From positions 558,001 to 622,000 of the forward strand of contig OY253654.1 in the NCBI GenBank assembly GCA_958009055.1: a DNA stretch of 64,000 nucleotides, written 5' to 3'. The position numbers and the translations under genes are program-made. The notes below the pieces were generated by a model, which had not been told where the DNA came from, searched no databases, and worked only from the letters and a program-made list of their open reading frames with translations. Shown here in pieces: positions 22,244 to 33,666 of the stretch. Numbering within the stretch: the stretch's first letter is position 1; each line of letters starts with the position of its first letter. Source of the stretch: Choricystis sp. odSpoLacu1 (taxonomy: Eukaryota > Chlorophyta > Trebouxiophyceae).

Positions 22244-23689
22244 ATCCACCCACCCCCGCGCACGTGCGTGCGCCGTCTTCTAAACTGTTGCCCCCCCACA
22301 GACGCACGTCTTTTGCCTTTTATAAAAACCACACCGCACACACACACCTCCTTTATGGTCTCTCCCCCGCGTTCCGTCGTGCCCCCTTCCCTGGCCACCG
22401 TCGCCCGTAGGCGTGTGCCCCTGTGTCGACGCTGGCCAAGGCAGCGGGTGGGAGGCGCTGGGGATGCGAGGCAGAATTTTTTTCTTTAAAAAAAAAGGGG
22501 AGGCAGTCGGCGTTGACACCCCCGCTGCCCCGCCACCACACACACTGCGGGCGTCCCCTGTGCCTTGTTTTTTGTTTCCGGCTGGCCGGCCACTATACAG
22601 TTTTTCTGAAACCTTTTTGACAAGCAGGTTACTCCCCCCCCTTTCGCCCAGCGCCATGGGGCGTGTTTTTCGTGCCTCGGCGCCGGGCGCGTGGGGGCTT
22701 ACCCCCTCCCTCGGCTGCCGCACAAGGCACGACCACCCCCGTCGACCGCCGCGCCTTCGCGGGTTATTTGCCCCCCTTCCCCTCCAAGTCCCTCTCTTTC
22801 CCTGTGGAAGTATGGTCCCCTTTTTTTGGTCCCCTTGTTGCCGCGCTGTGAGCCAACGGAGCTGCCTCCCCCCCCACAGCCACAGCCGGCCATCCCCCCC
22901 CACCCCACCCCCACCCCCACCCCCCGGGTTTGGGGGCGTTTTCTGACTCCCGCTTTTTGTTCAGCATGGGTTGATGCTTGTTTCATGGGCCCCCCCATCC
23001 CCCCCTGAATCCGTTTGGGCGTCTATTTTGGTGGCTTTCTCCACCTTTTTTACTCTTGAAGAAGCGTTGCGGTTGGGTCGGGGCGCGTGGCATAGCACGC
23101 GCGCGTTTTGTGCGCTTTTTATCCGTTTTTCGTGTGCGCCGGGCGAGGTGACTCTGAGCCGTCCCTCACCACAGCCCGAGAAAAAGGACGTGCCGCGACT
23201 GTTTGCCCCCCCCCCCCCTACCCGACAAAAAATACACCACCTTGTCTCCTCTCCCCGACTCAACATCTGACCCTCGACAACGCAGACTATTGGCACATCG
23301 CGTGCGCAAGAGGGAGAAAGAGCGAGAATGAGTTCCCACCCCCTTTTTCCCCCCTACTTCCTATCGAACCGCACCAACGCTTGCCAGGCAGAAAAAAATC
23401 GTGACGGGGCGCACGCCCGTCTCTTTATCCTCTTGCCCTTTGTTTGCGCCCCCCCTTTTTTTCGTAAGCGTTTTGTGAGGTGTAAGCACCCGCTTTTGAC
23501 AGGCCCACACCCGGCGCGCCCCAGTGTTAATTGCGTGTTCGAAGGTTTTTTCCTTTCCAAAACATCCAGCCCAGGGGGCACAACACAAGCTGTTGGGCGC
23601 GCGTGTTTCTGTTTTACAACAAAGGAAAGGCTCTCTCTCCTCTGCGCGCGCACTCCGTCTCAAACCGTCACACGCACACACACAAAAAT
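22244..23689. other. 1.4-kb gene-free region
   Basis: This lies between the end of the CCCH-WW gene and the end of the ArfGAP gene (convergent). It is full of short C, T and G runs, and open frames are short and of biased composition. A TATA-like string (CTTTTATAAAAACC) occurs near 22316-22329, but no gene was found downstream of it. I see no RNA-gene signature here. Confidence 0.4.
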
Positions 23690-25317
23690 CTACGCAAACG
23701 GGTTGCCCGTCTTCGGCTTGGGCCCCGCCGACCCCGCGTCCGCCGCCCCCCACGCCGGCGCCACCGGCACGCCCGCCGGCGATGGCGCCCCACTCCATGG
23801 CAACGACCCTCCGGGAGACGGCAGGGCCGACCCCAGGCCGGGGGCCAGCGTGGAGAACGGGTCAGGCGGCGCGGACGACGCGTCGCCGCTGGCGCGGTCG
23901 TCGACGGCGGGGGAGGCGGCAGCAGGCGGTGCCGGTGGAGCGGGTGGCGGCGGCGGCGGGGCAGGCGTCACCATGAACAGGTCGGGCGGCAGCTCAGCGC
24001 GCGGCGGGGCGGCGGCGGGGGAGGGTGTCGCAGCGCTCGCGTGCGCCGACGACGACGGCGTTGGTGCTGCACCGCCGCCGTCAAAGGACGCCCAGCCGGT
24101 GGTGGGCGGGGGGGCGCCGTCGCCCACGGAGCCGGTGGACGCGGGGGCGGGGGGCGCGTCAAAGGACGCCCACCCTGTGGCAGCAGCAGGTGCGGCAGGA
24201 GGGGGTGGTGCTGCTGCTGCAGGCGGCGCCGCCGCCGACGCGGCCGGCGCATCAAAGGTGGCCCACCCACCACCACTGCTGGCGGGCGCTGTGGGCGCTG
24301 CCGGCTCGTCAAACGCGGCCCACGCAGCCGGCGCGGAGGGCGCGGCAGCCGGCGCGCCGCGCTGCGGGCTCCCGTCGCCACCCCAGTCCAGAATCAGGCC
24401 CGCCGCGTCCGACGGCGCCCGTGACACGGACGGCGCGGTCAAGTGGCCCGGCACGCCCGTCTCGGTGGCCGCGTGCGCCGGCGGCGGCGGCGGCGAGGGG
24501 CGGCGCGCGCCAAACTCGGGCTCCGCATAAAACTGTTTGCGCACAAACACGGTCTCCACCCAGTCCCTCACCTTGGCGGGGGACCGGTCGGCGGGGCGGG
24601 GCAGGTCGGCGGGGGTCCAGCGCGCCAGGTAGGTACCCATGGCGACCTGTGTGGTTTTGGGGGTGTGGGTGGGTGAGGGCGGGGAGTTTTCGTGCGAAGA
24701 GCGTCGTGTTTTTCGACGCCGTTTGTCTCTCCAACTCACCGCGTTGCCTCCGTTCTCGATGGCCTCAATCTCTTCGGGCTTGAATGTGGCCATGGACACG
24801 CCCTTGACGCGGTGATTGAATTGGCGGCTGTGTGTTTGGAGGTGAAAAAGGGGTGGGTCAATAGGTGCAGGCGTTTCCAGTTGCGCGACCCTCCTTGCCA
24901 ACAAACAAATCAACAACTCACTGCACGCCGCTGCACACGGTGCACACAAACACGTTGAAGTCGGTGACCACATATTGCGGGCCCTGTGTGTAAAGGGAAC
25001 GGGGGTTGAGACTCACGCCCCCGCGTCAAAAACGTCCAATCAGTCGGCAAAGAGACACGCCCCCCCCCCGCGTGCTCCGTGTGCCCCCACCAGCACGCTG
25101 CACGCAATTCACGCGCCCATTCACACCCACAGCTGCGCGTCCCGCGCAAAAGGGGGGCGTGCGAGCGGGGTGGCTTGCGCCAGCGCCCCTGTTTGCCCCC
25201 ATCGCTCCATCGCCCGCCGCGCACCAACGTGTCGCAGTCGGCGCAGCGCTTGTTGTCGGGCAGCTTGAGCAGGGCGCGCAGGATGCGCTCGTGCTTGACG
25301 TCCTGCCGAGACGTCAT
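23690..25317 (-). CDS. ArfGAP with NPF tail (AGFG/AGD14-like)
   Basis: GTPase-activating protein for Arf, acting at vesicle membranes. Four exons: 25317-25225, 24983-24922, 24827-24740 and 24646-23690 (399 aa). The ArfGAP zinc finger is CADCDTLGPQ followed by FVCTVCSGVHRQFNHRVKGV, giving C-x2-C-x16-C-x2-C; the Arg of GVHR is the catalytic finger. It continues ATFKPEEIEAIENGGN and ARWTPADLPRPADRSPAKVR, as in AGFG1/AGD14. The rest is low-complexity with repeated GWASFD/WATFD-type short motifs (at least five copies) and ends TGNPFA, an NPF motif for EH-domain binding. This layout suggests an endocytic adaptor. Confidence 0.88.
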
Positions 25318-26684
25318 GGTGTGCGGGGCGGTGGAGAGACCACCGCGCGCGTGTAAAGGATGTGTTGCCCACGCGGGCGAGTGAGAGAGAGTTGTGTGTG
25401 CGAGTGCCTGCCCGCCCAGTTTTGGCCAGAGGGTCCGCTTTTTTTCGGGTCGGCTCCACGCACTGCCCGCCCCCCACAAATGATCCAGAGCATGTGCGCA
25501 GCATGTTGAAGGGGGTGAAAGCCTCAGGAGAGGGAGTGTGGTGGTCGCGCTGGGAGGGGGGCAGAGGGTCAGCCCGTGCCGTGCCTGCTCCCGCGGCGCG
25601 GCTCAACCCCCACTTTTTTGATTTCGAGGCACGCCGTTTCACGCGCTGCTAAGTGGTGCAGCGGACTGTGCGAGTGGCATGGATACGCGTGGCGGGGTCT
25701 GTGAGAGCTGAATGCGTGGTTAACGGTGGAGGACGTGGGTGCTGGGCAGAGGGGCTGGTGGGGCACGAGCAACGACGGTGTGGGGTGGGGCGACATCGTC
25801 GCAGTGACGCAGCTGAGTGCGTGTTTCCTCTGTTCCGCACACAGTGGCTTGCCTATGTCTCTGTCCGCACACTGCAGCGAGTGCGCAGCAAACACACCTG
25901 TGTGCACAGCAGAAGGCGAGTGTAACGGGTGCTAGTGTAAAAGACCCAGTTTTCGACTTGTGCGGGAATGCGGTTCCCCTGTGCTTGCAGTTCTGCGCGC
26001 CTCCGAAGCACTTACATAGGTTCTGCGCGCCGCAACTCAATTCCAAGCTTGCAATGCGGAGAAACAGAGGGTCCAAAAAAGACCAACTTTTACAATGCGT
26101 CGCAGTTCCTCTGTCACAGCGCTGTTTTCTTCTTTAAAATCATGCGGCACACATTTCATATGTGCTAGCACGATGCCGTAGTGTGGAACCAAACGCCGCA
26201 TTGAAGACGGGACAAAAAGACCCTCACACCAACCACCAACTTCAACCCCCGACTTGGTTGTGCGCCGCACTATGTGTTGCCCCGAGACTGCGCCGCACGC
26301 ACCAAGAGCAGTGCGGTGTATCTATTGTGGTGCGCAGCTGGCATTGAGAACAGCCACAACACAAGTCGCGGCGCACGGGAGACATCACCTTCCCCCCCCA
26401 ACTCCGCACAGCACCCTCTGTCACGCTGTCTTTCTCCATATCAACCACGCAAACGTCCTAGATCCTAAGTTACACACGCTGCGCCGCGACTCTCGGAAGG
26501 AAACGCCGCTAGGAAGAGTTCCTTGCGCTAGGAAAATGCGCAAGGAGACATCTCGATCATGCTCCGCACCCAAAATTGTGGTCCGCACACACTCTCCGCG
26601 CCCCCGTGCGTCGCTTGCACCCTGCATGCGGCGCACAAGGCATGCCCCAACTCGGCCGCACCAAAATTCAGTGCCAACCCCGCC
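25318..26684. other. Lower-GC non-coding island
   Basis: The 1.37 kb between the ArfGAP start and the thiolase stop contains, from about 25640 to 26640, visibly lower GC than the rest of the window and no frame with domain character. It includes a perfect 9-bp hairpin (26520-26546) and repeated short strings (GTTCTGCGCGCC twice near 25991 and 26019; TGCGCCGCAC twice near 26270 and 26290). It could be a decayed mobile element or an unrecognised RNA locus; no tRNA or snRNA pattern was recognised. Confidence 0.45.
26520..26546. repeat. 9-bp perfect hairpin in low-GC island
   Basis: TCCTTGCGC (26520-26528), 9-nt loop, GCGCAAGGA (26538-26546). It lies 139 bp beyond the thiolase stop codon, in the likely 3' flank. 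Confidence 0.6.
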
Positions 26685-29048
26685 TCACACCACCGCGTCC
26701 ACGGACAGCAGGTTTTGGGGACCCGCCACAGGGGCCGCGTTGGTGAGCGGGTCGACGTCTGACCCGCGTTCAAACACGGCGGCAGCCCCCATGCCCGACC
26801 CAATGCACATGGACACGACGCCGAAGCGAGCAGCGTTGCCGCGGCGCGCCATCTCGTGCAGCAGGGTCGCTGTGCAACGCGCGCCGGTCGCGCCGAGCGG
26901 GTGGCCCAGCGCGATGGCGCCGCCGTTGGGGTTGACTTTGGTGTCGTCCAGGCCCAGCTTCTGGGCGCAGTAGGTGGCTTGAGACGCAAACGCTTCGTTG
27001 AGTTCGAAGAGGTCGATGTCGTCAACGGAGAGCCCCGCCGCACGCACGGCCGCCGGAATCGCGACCGCGGGGCCAACCCCCATGATCGCGGGGTCGACGC
27101 CCACCGCGGCAAACGAGCGGAAGATGCCCATAATGGGCAGGCCCCGGCGCATGGCCTCCGCGCGCGTCATCAGTAGGACAGCGGCCGCCCCGTCGGACAC
27201 TTGGGACGAGTTGCCGGCGGTCGTCGTGCCGTCCGACTTGAACACGGTGCGCAGCTTGCCCAGCGACGCGGCGGTGACGCCTTCGCGAATGCCGTCATCC
27301 TGGGACACGACGATGCGCTTCTCGTCGCCGGACTTGGGGTCGACGATGGTGGTTTCCACGGGCACGATTTCGGAGACAAAGCGCCCCGCTTTCTGGGCGG
27401 CCGCCGCACGGGCGTGCGAGCGGGCGGCCATGCTGTCCTGGGTGGCACGCGTGATGCCGAAGCGTTCGGCCACATTTTCGGAGGTGACGCCTGAGTGGAA
27501 AGGGGAGAAAGGGGAGAGGGTGGTGGGTGAGAGACAGGGAACGGGTTTTGCGCACACACACTCAGGCTCCCCCACCGCCACACAACCACCGCTTCACGCC
27601 CCGTCGCCCCCCGCCCTGGCATCAGGCAGTGGTGCGTGTGCCGCGGGGGGGGGTGGGAGGCCGAAAAGCCGATTCGATTTTTGGGGGGTTGGGGGAGGGC
27701 GCGGGCGCGGGGCCCAGAGAGAGGCAAGAGGGGGTGCCACTGCCCCCCCCACACACACACATCATCCACCACCATCCTGCGCCCGCCACCCCCTCCCACC
27801 GCCTCATACCGGCCCCTGCAAACACACACACAACACTCACCCATGGGAATCAGGCAGCTCTGGGCAGCCTCATTGTCGGCGACGCGCGGGTTGATGCCGC
27901 CCTCCCACGCCATCGGGTTGGTCGACATCGATTCCACGCCGCCCGCCAGTCCCACCGTGTAGTAGCCCGATTTAATGGCAGCCGCCACGGAGGCGACCGC
28001 TTGGAGGCCGGACGAGCACTGGCGGTTGACGGTGTGCAGGGGGACGGTGTCGGGCACGCCCGCGAGCAGAGCGGCGATGCGGCACTGGATGGCGCGCTGG
28101 GACGAGTCGCCCAGCACGGAGCCGATGACGATGTCGCCCAGAGCCTGGTTGAGGGGGGAAAGGGGAGGGTGAGAGCAGGAGGGCGTTTTGTGGGGCACAA
28201 CATCACACACACACACAACCTCCTCTCACTCTCACCTCGGGCTCCACGCCCGTGCGCTGCAGCGTCGCCGTGACGACGGCGGCCAGCATGTCGTCCGGCA
28301 GAGTGTCTTTGAAGCCGCCGCGTTTGGCCTGGGATGGAGAGGAAGGGGGGAAGGTGTGAGCTTTTGCTTTTTTTTCACCACCGCGCCTTTCTTTCCACTC
28401 TCTCTCTCACACACACACCTTGGTGATCGGCGTGCGCAGCGCAGACACGATGACGGCATCGTCCAGCGACGGCGCGCGACGCGTGTAGGGGGCCGAGTCG
28501 CCGACGGCGGTGGGGGCGGCCTGTGTGAGTGGGTGAAGGTGTGAGCGAACGAACGTGCCGACGCAGCAGCACGCTTCTGGTGTGTCATTGCTCTCCCGCC
28601 GCGCCGCCTCCCCGCCGCGTATCGACACACGCAGTGCACGTGTGCGTGACACAGCGTGTCCCCCAGCTGCTCAGCCAGCACGCAGGTGCGAGGCGCGGGG
28701 GCGCGCGCGTGTGCGACTCGGCACGCCCGCGCCATCGCGCCAGCGCAGCGTCATTTTTGAGTCGCGAAACAGCACCAGCCGCCGTCCGACACGCCAAAGT
28801 GTGTGCTGCACCGCGTGCACCAGACATGAACGAGTGCGCGGTGCCGTCGGTCCAGCGGAAAAGGGGACAAACAAGGGTGGCGGCGTCCCCCCACCACGCA
28901 GCCGCCGACCACCCATCGCCATGCACCCCCCGACACGCCCTCGTTGCGCGGTCTCGGCTTCCTTCCTCCTGCGCACCTGCACACCGCCCGCGCCCGCGGG
29001 ACGCAGGTGCTGCAGCAGCACGCGCTGCCGTTCGGCGGCACCAGACAT
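26685..29048 (-). CDS. KAT2: 3-ketoacyl-CoA thiolase, peroxisomal (PTS2)
   Basis: Last enzyme of peroxisomal fatty-acid beta-oxidation: cleaves 3-ketoacyl-CoA to acetyl-CoA and a shortened acyl-CoA. Five exons: 29048-28977, 28520-28419, 28328-28236, 28144-27841 and 27490-26685; phases agree (458 aa). Exon 1 encodes MSGAAERQRVLLQHLRP with a textbook PTS2 nonapeptide RQRVLLQHL. Catalytic residues are visible: Cys in NRQCSSGLQAV, His in GGAIALGHPLGATGAR, and Cys in VVSMCIGSGMGAAAVFERG. The sequence follows plant KAT2 throughout (KRGGFKDTLPDDMLA, TNPMAWEG, TTTAGNSSQVSDGA, FELNEAFASQ). It is divergent from the DEAH helicase, 156 bp between ATGs. Intron 1 is long for this window (456 nt). Confidence 0.96.
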
Positions 29049-29204
29049 TTTGAGAAGGGGAGGAAGGTTGACGAGGGCGGAAAGAAAAAAAGGGCGAGCG
29101 CGTTGTGCGAGAACAACGCGAGCGTCAAACAAAAACGTTTTCTCTGCGACGGCCGATTTCGCTTTTGCTGCGCGGGGGGCTGGCTGCCGCGAGCCCCACC
29201 AACC

Positions 29205-31621
29205 ATGCCGCCTCCAGGCGACAGGTGAGACGTCAGGCTGTGTGCTACCAGCCCTCAGCCCTTGATGGCGGGGCGAGCAGCAAGGCGCACGGCTGCCTTT
29301 TCTTTACTAGACATGTGCTGCTCGCTGTTCCCCCCTCCCCTTGTCAACGCCAACACACTCACACACAACACACACTCAACAACACACAGGCCGCACCCAC
29401 ACAAAAAGCGCAAGCGACACAGCGGGCCTCCGCCCTCCACCCCACCTGCCTCCGCGCCCACTCCTTCCGCCCGTCTCCCAGTCTCCGCCGTGCGCGACGC
29501 CCTGCTGGTCCAGCTGCGAGCACACGACACCATCATCCTGGTGGGGGAGACGGGGTCCGGCAAGTCCACCCTGGTCCCGGGCTTCGTGCTCGACGCCGGC
29601 CTCGCGGCCGGCCGCCGCGTCGCCGTCACCCAGCCCCGCCGCGTGGCGGCCGTCACCATCGCCACCCGGGTTGCGGGCGAGCGCGGGGGGCGCGTGGGCG
29701 AGGAAGTGGGATACCGGGTGCGCTTTGATGATGCTACACGGTCGGGCGTGACGAAACTAGTCTACTGCACCGACGGCATGCTTCTGCGCGACGCGTTGGT
29801 CGACCCCCACCTGTCCCGCTACGGCGCCATCCTGCTGGATGAAGCTCACGAACGCACGGTGGCGACGGACGTGTTGCTGGGCTTGGTGAAGACGGCACAA
29901 GCCGCGCGCCGAGTGAAAAACGGTGTGAAGCCATCCGTCCCCCCACTCCGCGTCATCGTCATGTCGGCCACCCTGGACGCCGCCAAGTTTGCGTCCTACT
30001 TTGGTGGAGCCCGCGTGGTGCATGTGGAGGGGAGGGCGTTTCCGGTCGATGTGTTTTACACCGCCACGCCGCAACCGTCGTACGTCGACGCGGCCGTGTC
30101 GGCCGCGGTGCAGGCGCACGCGGATGAAGCGCCAGGCGACATCCTGGTGTTTTTAACAGGAGCTGACGAAATCGAGGCCGTGGCCAGGCTGCTGCGCGAC
30201 CGAATCGCCCGCGTCGCGGGGCCGCCGGGTGCCGCGCGCACGGCCGTCGTGCCGCTGTACGCGGCGCTCGCGCCGTCCGCCCAAGCAGCCGCCTTTGACC
30301 GCCCCCCCCCCAACACGCGCAAGATTGTGTTGGCCACAAACGTGGCCGAAACCTCGGTCACCCTGCCCGGGGTGCGCTACGTCATCGACGCGGGGCTCGT
30401 CAAAGAGCGCACGTACGCGCCCGCCGCGGGCGCCGACGCGCTGGCCGTTGTCCCCGTGTCCCAAGCTCAAGCCGCCCAGCGCGCTGGGCGGGCCGGGCGT
30501 GAAGCCCCGGGCAAGTGTTTCCGGCTGTACACGGAGGCGTCGTTTCGAGAGCTCGCGCGGTCCGCGCCCCCCCAACTGCAGCGCGCCAACCTGGCGGCCA
30601 TCGTCCTGCAACTCGCCGCCGTCGGCGTCACTGACGTCCTGGGCTTTGACTTTGTGGACCCACCACCCCGCGCCTCCCTGCTGCGCGCGGTGGAGCTGCT
30701 GCTGGCGCTGGGCGCGCTGGACGCCGCGACCGGCGGCCTCACGCCGCGCGGCGCCGCACTGGCCCGCCTACCCGTCGACCCGCCCCAAGCCCGCGTCCTT
30801 CTGGCTGCCGCTGAGACGGGGTGTGGCGACGACGCGGCCGCCGTGGTGGCCATGGCGTCATCGGACGCGGTGTTTGTGGACAGCCCGTCTGCGCGCGACG
30901 CGGCGGCCGAGCGGAGGCGCCGGTTTGCGTCGCCGCTGGGGGATGCGGTGACCCTGTTGCGCGTGTTTCGTGGGTTTCAGGAGGTGAGTAGTTGGTTCGT
31001 GGTGGGGGCAGATCAGCGACTTTGGGGGTGGGAGAGTGGGAGCACGGCGAGTGTTGGGAGGTGAGGGCAACCATGCTCATATAGTTTGAGCACTTCTTAT
31101 CTTTCTCTCCACCTCTCAAACCCCCACACCAGACCCCGCCCGCCGCCCGCAAAGCCTGGTGCTCCGACTTTTACCTGTCCCACCGCGCCCTTCGCAAAGC
31201 AGTCGACATCCACGCCCAGCTGATGGAGCACGTGAAAGCGTTGACCCTGCACACCGCCGCCACCAACACGCCGTCCCCGTCCGACGCGGCCGACCTGGTC
31301 CCCCTGCGCCGCGCCCTGGCGGCCGGCCTGTTTGCGCACGCCGCCCTGTGCGGCGTGGATGGACGCTACACCGTGGTCGCCACCGGGCGCCGCGTCGCGC
31401 TGCACCCGTCGAGCGTGCTGGTGAGTGGGGGCCTGCCGCGCGGTCCGCGCGGCGCGCCGGCCGCGCCCGCCTGCATCGTGTTTGACGAGTGTCTGCGCAC
31501 CGCGCGCGATTATGCGCGCGGCGTGACGGTGATTGAAGCGTCCTGGCTGCCCGAGCTGGCGCCCGGCTTTTTTGAGGCGCACAGGGGGACGAAGGCTGGG
31601 GACGGCGGCGAGGCGAGGTGA
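29205..31621 (+). CDS. DEAH-box RNA helicase (DHX33/PRP22-like)
   Basis: ATP-dependent RNA helicase of the DEAH/RHA group. Three exons: 29205-29224, 29390-30983 and 31133-31621 (700 aa). The N-terminus is short, with a nuclear-type basic cluster (PHPHKKRKRH). Motifs in order: I GETGSGKST, Ia TQPRRVAA, II DEAH, III MSATL, IV-like ILVFLTGADEIEAV, V VLATNVAETSVTLPG, VI QRAGRAGR. The HA2 and OB-fold follow (ASLLRAVELLLALGALD, SDFYLSHRALRKAVDIHAQL, ASWLPELAPGFFEAH). Lack of a long N-terminal domain points to the DHX33/DHX35 type rather than PRP2/16/22, but orthology is not certain. Role: pre-mRNA or ribosome-related RNA remodelling by family. Confidence 0.88.
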
Positions 31622-31998
31622 GAGAGAAGAAGGGAGAAGAGAGAAGAGAGAAGAACGCGACGCCTTTAATTTCCGGACCCAACACTGTTTGTAATGCTTT
31701 TCCCGCACACGCAGTCTTCACAGGGTGGCGTTTCACATGCAGAGTTTGGGGGGTGGGGGGCCAAGGAGTGAAAGGCAGAGCGACGAAACAATGAAAAAAA
31801 GCGTGGGCAGCGATGGCGACCAACAGACAGCAATGCGCTGCTGGGCCGCCCCGCCAGCCGCGCGCGTCGTGGGGGAGTGCGTGTAGGTCAAAAATCAAAA
31901 AAAGGGCGGTGGTGGGGAAAAGGAGTGCGCGAACGGGGTGGCTAGGAAAAATGGTGCGGGTCTCGGGGTGAACAAAACAAAAAACCTCTTCTCTCTTC
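31622..31998. other. Convergent intergenic region
   Basis: 377 bp between the helicase stop and the BCH stop. It starts with a GA-rich purine repeat (GAGAGAAGAA type), then mixed sequence. No coding frame or strong hairpin was found. Confidence 0.45.
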
Positions 31999-33495
31999 TC
32001 ACTTCCTGCTGGCCGCCTCCCGCAGCGCCTCCCGCCGCGCCGCCTCGGCGTCCGCCTCGGCGCACAGGCGGTCCAGTTCGGCCGCCGCGCCCGGCATCGA
32101 CTCCAGCTCCTGGGGGCCCAGAAACATGCCAAACGGCGGCCCTCCATACTTTTCGGTGTGGTGCAGCTTGTGGGCGACCGCGATGCGGCGCAGGGCGGGC
32201 ACGTCAGCCACGGGGCCGACCGGGAAGCGGCGGTGGACGAGGCCGTCGTGCACAAACATGTACGCGATGCCGAAGAGAGTGATGCCCAGGCCCGCGCCAA
32301 AGGCCAGGCCACCCACCAGTGTCGGCGTGAAGAAGCCATACGCACACAGCGCGGTGGCGGGCAGCGCGTTGGCGACGGCGTACAGGTCGTTGGCCTCAAA
32401 CGCGCCGGTGCGGGGTTCGTGGTGCGACTTGTGGATGAGCCAGCCGGTGGGGTTGTCGTGCCAGAGGACGCGGTGGACCCAGCGAGCGTACATCTCCATG
32501 CCAACCTGGGTGAGAGTGGGGGAGGGAGGGATGAGGATGGGGGTGAGTGGGGATGTGCTGATCGACGTTAACTCCCCCCCAGAACTGACCCCCACACCTT
32601 CCACTACTCACCACTCCGCCCAGCGCCAGCAGCAGCGTGGCCGCCGCCTCCACGGTGGGCACCTCCCCGTCGGGCCTGTGCCACGAGAAGCGCGCGTGCA
32701 CGGCGGCCGCCGCGACGGCCAGGAAACCGACGGTGGCCGCGATTGCGGCGGCTCGGTAGGTGGCTTGCTCGCTGGAATGAGGAAGAGGAAGGGAAGGGGG
32801 AAAAGAGGGGGGAGTTGTGTGAGGTCACGCGCAGAGAGGACGCGGCTGCCGCGACGGCGCGCACGCGCGGCGCGCTCGTGGCGAACGACGACGGCGCAAT
32901 CGGGGCACGCGCACGCCTGCGGCCCAGTTCTCTCTCGCTCGTCCTCAGTCCTCCCTGCCACACACACACACTCACCGCTTGCGTTCGGCTGCACGCTGGC
33001 GAACAGCGTCTGCGGCGGCTGAGCGAGCCGGCAGGGACGGCAGCGCGGACGGCGGGGACGAAACATCCTGCGCCTGTTGAAAAGGGGGAGGGGAAAAGGT
33101 GGGCGCCCAATGCCGCGCTCAAGGGCAGGCGTTCTCAGACACAGTCAGAGGCGGGCGGCAGGTTGCGGGGAGTGGCCGCAGACGCACGCGAGCCGGGAAA
33201 GAGGGACCGCGGTTCGCGAAACTGCGTTTGCGGTCGCGGCGCAGCGCGGGCGCTGCCCAGGCCGTGTGTCTGCGTGGCTCCCCGCGTGGCTGCCCGCCTC
33301 CCCCATTGGCAGTGCCGGCCGCAATGCGCATGTTGGCCACTGAAAAACTGGGCGTCGCGCCACACCACGCCCCCCAAAACGACTCACCGACAGAACCAAA
33401 CACGCGACGCGCCGCGGCGTCGGCGCGGCCGCCAGCCGAGCCGGCAGCACGGGCCGGGCCAGCGGCCGTTGGGCCGTGGTGACAAATGGGGCCAT
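31999..33495 (-). CDS. BCH: Beta-carotene 3-hydroxylase, non-heme di-iron
   Basis: Plastid membrane enzyme that hydroxylates beta-rings of beta-carotene to zeaxanthin, feeding the xanthophyll cycle. Four exons: 33495-33388, 33073-32976, 32771-32612 and 32505-31999; phases agree (290 aa). Exon 1 is a transit peptide (MAPFVTTAQRPLARPVLPAR). A basic segment AAERKREQATYRAAA leads into the first membrane helix, then ARFSWHRPDGEVPTVEAAAT. The histidine clusters of the fatty acid hydroxylase family are complete: HRVLWHD, HKSHHEPRTG, FVHDGLVHRRFP and HKLHHTEKYGG. The PFGMFLGPQELE end is typical of algal/plant CHYB. Its ATG is 171 bp from the divergent starch synthase ATG. Confidence 0.95.
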
Positions 33496-33666
33496 TCGCG
33501 AAACAAGGGGGAGTGGGAGATCGGCGAGCCGCAGCCCCCTTGCGAAACAAAGATAGAGAAGTGAGGCGAACAAACGAAAACAAAACGCCTCACTCTTCGC
33601 AGCGGGGCGCTTCGTGTGTTGTTTTTCGCCTCCCCCTCGCTCCCTCCTCCCGCCTCCTCCCGCCCG

